The notes under the pieces were generated by a model. That model was not told the DNA's origin. It searched no databases and worked only from the letters and a program-made list of their open reading frames with translations. A stretch of 64,000 bases of DNA from Styela clava (lineage: Eukaryota > Chordata > Ascidiacea > Stolidobranchia > Styelidae): the NCBI RefSeq assembly GCF_964204865.1, contig NC_135260.1, forward strand, positions 8,742,001 to 8,806,000, read 5' to 3'. Of this stretch, positions 57,870-64,000 are shown piece by piece. Position 1 is the stretch's first letter; each line of letters opens with the position of its first letter. Made by a program: the position numbers and the translations under genes.

Positions 57870-58815
57870 CCTTATTTTACGGAACATAAGGCGCACTTTG
57901 AATTCTTTATTTTTCTCAAAATTGATCGCGCACCTAATCCTATCTCTTATGTATGGATAAGGTGTGCTTTTATTGCCTACACTCAAAACCACTGAAGCCA
58001 TTTGATGAGCGATCGGGCTTTTTGAATTTAGGCAAAATGCTATTAAACATTTTACTGCGCACTAACACGAATGTATTTCTGACATAGATGTATAACAAGG
58101 AAAGCTGGTTAAGGTAGTCATGCGTAACCCCAACTGATAGAGACATTTTACAACTGACGCTTTTTAACAAGTGTTGCAGTTGCGGTTAAACGTTACTCAA
58201 AACATTTAACGACTAACGCATTTTCACATTATCGAAGTTACGAGATGCAATTTAAATGTGAAACGACTAGCGCTTTGCAGCAGCTCATTAATCTTCAGTC
58301 GTTAAATGTTTTAAGAAGCGTTTCGCATAACTTCAATATTCAAAAAGCGTCAGTCGTATGACGTTTAAATAGCATTTCACCATAACTTCCTTGTTAAAAA
58401 AAAAATGTCCGTAATTGATTGTGTAAATTGCATTTCGCCGTAACTTCGATACAATTAAAAGCGTCAGTCGTTGAACGTTCAGATGTCACTTCCCCGTAAT
58501 CGTTAATATTCGATTTCACACTGAAGTTGTTAGTTTATGGGTTACGACGCGAGACTTAGCCTTGTTGTCTTATGCTGACGAGTTTGTAGGCGTATAATAC
58601 TGTAAGGGTGTTGTTGCCAGGGATGAATTGACCATTAAGAAATATAAAGACGTGTTTAGGGCACCAAAGAAATTACATAGGCGAGTTCTCATTGTGCACA
58701 ATATGATTGCAGATGCAGTAAAATTCGGACATTTGAGCACTTTTTTAAATTCTTCTCGGCCGCAAAATTTAACCCTAAATTCCGGAATTTTCCGGACGGT
58801 ATGGCAACCCTAATG
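57870..58815. repeat. Composite repeat: AAGGCGCAC element and decayed tandem array
   Basis: 57870-57965 has TTTACGGAACATAAGGCGCAC and an inverse-like GGATAAGGTGTGC. 58150-58530 is a degenerate tandem array with a period near 80 bp, built from AGCGTCAGTCGT, AACGTTTAAATAGCATTTC and CCGTAACTTCGATA. 58620-58812 ends GGAATTTTCCGGACGG...GGCAACCCTA, a DNA-transposon terminus. Motifs at 58640-58680 recur at 28930-28980. Confidence 0.55.
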
Positions 58816-59083
58816 TAAAGTGTATTGATATCATTGCTGTATAATTATTTTCATAAAACTCCCTTGATGCATTCTGTTACCATCCACTTCTTATTTGAGG
58901 TTAATAACTGCTTTGGTTGGAAACTCGTGATTCATTTCGTCCTGAATTCAGATTATTATATTGTACAAAGTGTACATCAAACTCTTCTAATGGCAATTGA
59001 TAATATTTTGGTCTATTCCTACTAAATCAACCAAATTCATATCTTATCGATCATAATCTTGCTAACATTTCTAATTATTTTTG

Positions 59084-59180
59084 GGACCTCCTGAAGTATG
59101 CGCACCAGTACCAACCAGTATGTGTGTACCTGTTATGATTCAGGTTGTGAGACATCTTGGAACGCATACTTCTGGAGCAC
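59084..59180. repeat. Small hairpin related to the 28.3 kb palindrome
   Basis: GGACCTCCTGAAGTATGCGC at one side and GAACGCATACTTCTGGAGC at the other form an imperfect inverted repeat. The sequence matches the centre of 28281-28684. Confidence 0.65.
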
Positions 59181-59776
59181 CTATTTTTGTATATGCCACC
59201 TACATGCAATATTAGGTTTGATGCTATACTATCTTAGTTACCTAAAACTGCTCAGTTTGGAATGCAATTTATATTAGAGGGCCCTTATAATCTAATCCCT
59301 TATATGAACCATGTGTTTCACAGTGGAAAATATTTTTTCTGCTTGCAATAATGAAATGGATGTATAGATTTGGCAATTTTTGCTGCTTTCATCTCCAAAG
59401 TGTTCATTTTACACATCCAATAATATATTGCAAAAATAGATATGGATTCTGGATTATCCTGATTTAGTTTGTCCCAGCTTTGTCAAAACTTATTAATAAT
59501 TCACATTGGTTTAAATTCGTATATGTCTATTACTGTTGGGTGGGTCTAATTATTGTATAGAGTTACAATGCCGCACTGCTAGATTCTCATTTCAATGCTT
59601 GTGATGTGCGGATTGATCAGATTTATCTGGTGCTCAGTTCTTATTTTATTTTATTTAATCAAGTATAAATATGTTATACCTATAAATAAATTTATCATCT
59701 ATTTGAACAATTTCCCTACACTAACAAGAGTCTAGCTAGACCAAAGCGTGTATATAATATGGTCTAGAGTCTAGAC
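59181..59776. other. Intergenic, nothing recognised
   Basis: AT-rich DNA with no open frame above about 60 codons and no repeat termini. Confidence 0.35.
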
Positions 59777-60080
59777 CACTGGTTCTCAACCAGTGGGCTA
59801 TGGCCCACAGAAAGATTTCCAGGTGGGCCACAGAGCTATTGAAAATTGCTTATTTCATTCGTGTCACTATCGTTGACATTGATTGTAGTACTAATGATTT
59901 ATGATGCTGTTTTCAGGAGTGGTAATTTTCATTCTAATTAATAAAGGGAAAGTGTCAATTCTCGCAGAAAGATCTTGATTTTACTTGTTTTTTTTTCCTT
60001 GCAACAAAAAGGTATTTGGCCACAAGAATATTTTTGGCAACAAGAATGGGCCACGAATGAAAAAAGGTTGTGAACCACTG
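59777..60080. mobile_element. hAT-like MITE, 304 bp
   Basis: Ends CACTGGTTCTCAACC and GGTTGTGAACCACTG, with GTGGGCCACAG and AATGGGCCACG subterminal motifs. Flanking 8-mers GTCTAGAC (59769-59776) and GACTAGAC (60081-60088) differ at one base. Confidence 0.82.
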
Positions 60081-61230
60081 GACTAGACCAATCTTAATTC
60101 ATCCACTTTCTAATCAGGTTTTGTTTTGTACATAGTGTACAGAGTTTCTTATAAACCGAGAGTGTGTTAAAAAAGAACCTGTTTCTAAGTCTAGCCGACA
60201 TATATAAGTAGGTTACGCCACTTTCCATCACAGTGTCGTCAGTCAACACACTACGAACCTTAAGCTGTCGTCGAAGTGCAGCTTTCTGTCGTTAGCGTTA
60301 CGGTACCCGCTCTTGTCATTTCGTACCGTACCGTGAAACCGGCTAACTTCGGATGATTTCACTATATTTTGAACAATATCTCCGCCGCATGTTGTTCAAC
60401 TGAAGCCAAATTTGGAATATAATACATTGTGGCTATTCTCGTCTTGATAAAGTCGGTTCCATATCCATCAAAGCCTTTTTTCATTGAAATTATTGTCTTT
60501 ATTCGTCTATTCTAAAATTATCTAACTTAGGATGGCCACTTTTCTCTTTGCGTCAACTCGTGAGAGAGAAATGTCTGCGTAAGCAATGACGCGTGACAAC
60601 GTCGCCGAATAGACCTTACGCCGCCACGACCTGTTTTGCGTGTTGCATACTGACGTTTGTACGTGACGTTACTCTTGCCGCTTCGCGAAGCTTAACTATT
60701 TATTCTTGTGTCCGTTATTATAACTCGTATATATTTCACTAACTACTCTTTATTTATTGCAAAATGCTAGTTCGTTCTTTTATGATCGTTTATTTTCAAT
60801 GCAAGAAAAGGAGTAACAAAACAAAAAAACAAAACGGAGGAATTGAAAGTACCTAACACTGGTGTAGGTTGAAATTGAAATGCAATATGGAACAAGTAAA
60901 GAATAAACAAAAATTAGACAATTAAAAATAAACGGATGAATCGAATGAAACACTGGCAAAAGTAAAAATTGAAATCAAAAAGCAATATGGAACAAGTAAG
61001 GTATGAACAAAAATTCGACAGTTAAAAATAAACAGATGAATTGAAGGAAACGCTGGCAAAATCAAGAATTGTAATCATTTCCACATGGGTTAGACGGGTC
61101 TTTGCAACAGTTCTTGTGGAACCAATGTGTTTCGCTGCAGCTTTCGCAACCGACCCATTCATCCTCAATTTCCGTACTTCCATTTGGATCATTCCATAAT
61201 CCACAAGCAGAGCAGGTTTCGTCTTGATTA
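60081..61230. other. Flank of the pogo-like transposase
   Basis: No coding sequence supported. Contains a GGTACC patch near 60301-60330 and two similar blocks of about 80 bp in direct orientation (60860-60940 and 60965-61050, GAAATG/CAAAAAGCAATATGGAACAAGTAA...), a local duplication. A 70-codon minus frame (61022-61234) lies downstream of the transposase and is not recognised. Confidence 0.4.
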
Positions 61231-62588
61231 TCACTTTTCTGATTTTCTCAGAGCTCCCCGTTGATCGGCTCGGCAGAGGTTCCTGCCCGGTGTGACTTTC
61301 GATCCTCGCTTTCGTTTCACTTGACTTGTGCTTGTTGAATGTAAAGATTTTAAATAATTAATGAGAGTAGACGTAGCCTGGTCGTTCATTACCTGTCTAT
61401 TGACGTCTGAAGAATGAAATTCGTGAGGTGGTAGTTTAGACAACACCGCAGTGGGGTTAAACGGGTGGATCCCACAAACTCGGAATCCCGATTTCAGATT
61501 TTGGGCAGATGTTTCGGCCGATTTTTGAAAAAGTTTTTTTAATAACAAAGGGAAATGTTCTTTCGGGAAACCACGAATTCGTGATTCTGCTCTCCAGTCG
61601 GCTACTATTTTTCGCCACTTTGCTTTGAGTGGGGAAAAAAATGAACAATCGAGAGGCTGGAGTATATGAGTGCTGTTGGGTGGCAGGCACGTAAAATAAA
61701 CATTGTGTTCATCCGCTAATTCAACAACCTCCATGGTTAAGTGCGATGACAAATTATCACCTACGAGCATTTTGTCGCCGTCTAGTTTGCCACAATACGG
61801 GAGAAATACCTTTTTGAACCAGCGGATGAAGGTTCTGGTGTCAAACCATCCGCTGGTGTTGCGTCGTATATTGTCCCTTCAGGCCCATCGGTGGTCCAAT
61901 CAATTGTCCAATACTCGTAGATGTTTAGTGCGGAATAGACAGCCATAGGGGGCAAAAGGCTTCCAGCGGCAGATCCACAAAACATGATAGATATCGAGCT
62001 TTTTGAGAAATCTCGAATCATCTCAACTCTATTTGTACCGGTTGGAACTAATGAACGTTTTCTGCCCGGATCGTCACGAAGATTCGTTTCATCGTAGTTG
62101 AAGATGTTCGTTGCAGGTAAACGCATCACTATTTCTTTACTCTCGTTGAAGTAATTCACTATTTCCTCTGACCCCACGGCTGCACGTGCTCTTTTAATGT
62201 TTGAGGCAACTCTTTTGGATAACCGCTGCCTTTTGCAAAAATTATCCACCCACATCGGGCCGGGTTTGTTGTTGGGGAACGTAGGAGAGCTTATTCCCAT
62301 TGCATCCAAATAATTTTTGACAATGTTGCACATGTCCTCCGGTCCAATGGGATATCCCCAACGTGCAATGATTTCGAGGCTATTAGCAAATCGCTTCTCC
62401 TCTTCATTGGTTAAACCAGTCGGGCGACCAATACTTTTAGTGTGAGTCTTCTTCATTTTGTCGAATAATGTCGACCTTTTCACGGCATTGCGTTTAGCTG
62501 CTTTCGCATACGACATCCCTGCTCTAACATCAGCCATAGCCTTTTGCAAGTCCTCGCTATTGCAGGAGTTGTAAGTTCGCTTTGGCAT
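61231..62588 (-). pseudogene. pogo/Tigger-like DDE transposase, one frameshift
   Basis: The first frame (62588-61782) starts MPKRTYNS with a psq/HTH-type DNA-binding region and a GRPTGLTNEEEKRFA block, then the DDE core with FNYDETNLRDDPGRK (Asp166). The second frame (ending 61231) continues with GDNLSSHL, CLPPNSTHILQPLD and RVCGIHPFNP, all of the pogo/Tigger superfamily. The frames overlap near 61855; reading through shows the family GWFDTRTFIRWFKK segment in the shifted frame, so one base appears lost. With that exception no stop interrupts about 450 codons, suggesting recent activity. Flanking inverted ends were not found. Confidence 0.87.
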
Positions 62589-63848
62589 CGTATTGATAGA
62601 TCAGATTTAATGTGTTCACAGGTAGATAGATAAAGTCAAATGACAATAAACGGATAAAAACGGCAAAAAGAAACTTCGCCACTTTTTTTCATTTTGCGCC
62701 TCACCTGTATGTGGTCCAACCTCCTGCTGTGTGCATCTATGTAGAGTTCTACGCTCACCTGTTAAAGATATTATTATCATCTGCCGATCGTAAACAGACA
62801 TATCTAATCATTATGATCGTATAGATACATGTTTCAGGCCTAACGTATTACCAATTGCTACGGTATCTATCGGTGTCGGAGGAAGTATGCAAAAACAAAA
62901 ATCGACAAATTTCATATGCATTAAGCGTATGCATACCCATATTTTTAAATAAACAAAATATGACTGAGACGATAGTGATGTTTTTGTAGGAATTAGTGAC
63001 TAGGATCATGGATAAGCATAATTTTTAAATTTCACAAAACTGGACGCCGCGATGTCTGGCGTTCAAATGTCGCAGCGAGTAACGCACGAGCTACGCAAAG
63101 TGACGTCGGCTACGAAGAGAGAGAAAGGGATTTGCGTCGTTGACGTCACGCTGTACGTAATCATCAAAACGTCGATATTTTGATGTAATTTTTAAATCTT
63201 TTTTTTTTTTTTTTTTTTTTTTATTGCATTTCATAAAATAAAACAATATTGCAATATAATTGCAATAAACAGTATCAATCAATAAATAATACATCACAGT
63301 AATACATAACAATATCATGGCAAATCATTTAGATTTTGATAAATTATTGCAGTAAACAATATTAATAAATAAATTTTAAATCAAAATAATCGATTTCACT
63401 CGAATCTCGTACGACACCTTGTGATCACTGTATTTTTTTGTATACATTGTGTACGCTATCTAGCGCTTGGCGGTGATTTGACGAAGGTAGCGTCTGTAGA
63501 AGTCACGATTTGAGCCGCTCGAAAAAACGGTGTCATTCTTTTGGTAAAATATGATTTTTTGAATGATAAAAAATCAAATCGAGCGATTGGAGGCTACGGC
63601 AGATTCAGATATGTAAGGCCTTACTATAGAAACCGACAGAAGCGCAATACGACGAAATTTAGTTGAGATATGAATGATTGCTTGGTTGAAAAAAGTAAAT
63701 CCACACAGTAAGTTTCGATTGAATTTCTCAGTCTTAATCCGGACACAGAAATCAAAGGCTGCACACAATTTGCGGTCTCCCTAAAACCAGGCACTTGCGA
63801 ATTCAGGCACTTTTTCAGGCACCATTTCAGGCACTTTGATATTTTTTA
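62589..63848. other. Intergenic, low-complexity and unrecognised
   Basis: Upstream side of the transposase pseudogene. It includes a run of 24 T (63199-63222), an A/T-rich stretch after it, and TGACGTCA-like sites near 63101 and 63142. No gene or complete transposon end was seen. Confidence 0.4.
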
Positions 63849-63938
63849 TTTTAGGGATACAGGGATAGGGATATAATTTACATATTTATCCAGGGGGAGA
63901 GGAAAGCCGATAAGACAGCTTATCCATATGGTGAACCA
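63849..63938 (-). mobile_element. SINE 3' tail (second copy, partial)
   Basis: GGAGAGGAAAGCCGATAAGA followed by CAGCTTATCCATATGGTGAACCA matches 47894-47965, the tail of the tRNA-derived SINE, in the same orientation. The tRNA-like head is absent, either truncated or diverged. Confidence 0.7.
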
Positions 63939-64000
63939 ACCATTTTTACCGTACGTCATTGGGGTTTCCAATTTTCCTGACAAGATAATTAGATTTTAAA

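Noticed and set aside
1-64000. A spliced-leader RNA gene, which would support an ascidian source.
   Set aside because: I looked for an ascidian-type leader followed by a GT donor and found none in this window.

Overview
The window looks like euchromatic DNA from an invertebrate animal, most probably an invertebrate chordate such as an ascidian tunicate. This placement is an inference from about 35% GC, compact GT-AG introns, several intronless conserved genes and a heavy load of small DNA transposons; no sequence feature names the species. Six conserved protein genes can be rebuilt with continuous reading frames. Every exon junction I propose was checked for phase and exon length.

Layout. 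1-2.9 kb: an intronless BRD8 homologue (+). 3.8-15.2 kb: a nine-coding-exon agmatinase gene (-), tail to tail with BRD8, whose 5.5 kb first intron holds a hAT-like element with a second element nested in it. 15.3-32.6 kb: no host gene I can support. This stretch is a mosaic of hAT-like elements, MITEs, a 2.2 kb TTAA-flanked element with about 320-bp inverted ends, a 404-bp perfectly centred palindrome and an inverted array. 32.6-34.1 kb: intronless fukutin (-). 34.1-37.4 kb: repeats. 37.5-44.1 kb: a nine-exon FBXO25/FBXO32 (atrogin-like) F-box gene (-) with a hAT-like element in intron 5 and a Penelope 3' end in intron 6. 46.2-48.4 kb: a large palindromic element into which a 5'-truncated Penelope-like element, carrying a hammerhead ribozyme motif, and a tRNA-derived SINE have inserted. 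48.5-52.3 kb: a decayed LINE reverse transcriptase inside hAT-like ends, and more MITEs. 52.7-55.2 kb: IQCB1/NPHP5 (+), intronless and preceded by a tandem array of its own start region. 56.1-57.3 kb: a three-exon UPF0561 (C2orf68-type) gene (+). 57.3-64 kb: repeats and a pogo/Tigger-like transposase pseudogene (-).

The host genes do not form a pathway: they cover chromatin acetylation (BRD8), polyamine/guanidino metabolism (agmatinase), glycosylation (fukutin), ubiquitin ligation (FBXO25/32) and cilium biology (IQCB1). The most unusual signals are the start-codon array in front of IQCB1, the two Penelope 3' ends with an intact and a decayed hammerhead, and several nested insertions whose target-site duplications can be read directly. 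I found no clear sign of a new multi-gene system.
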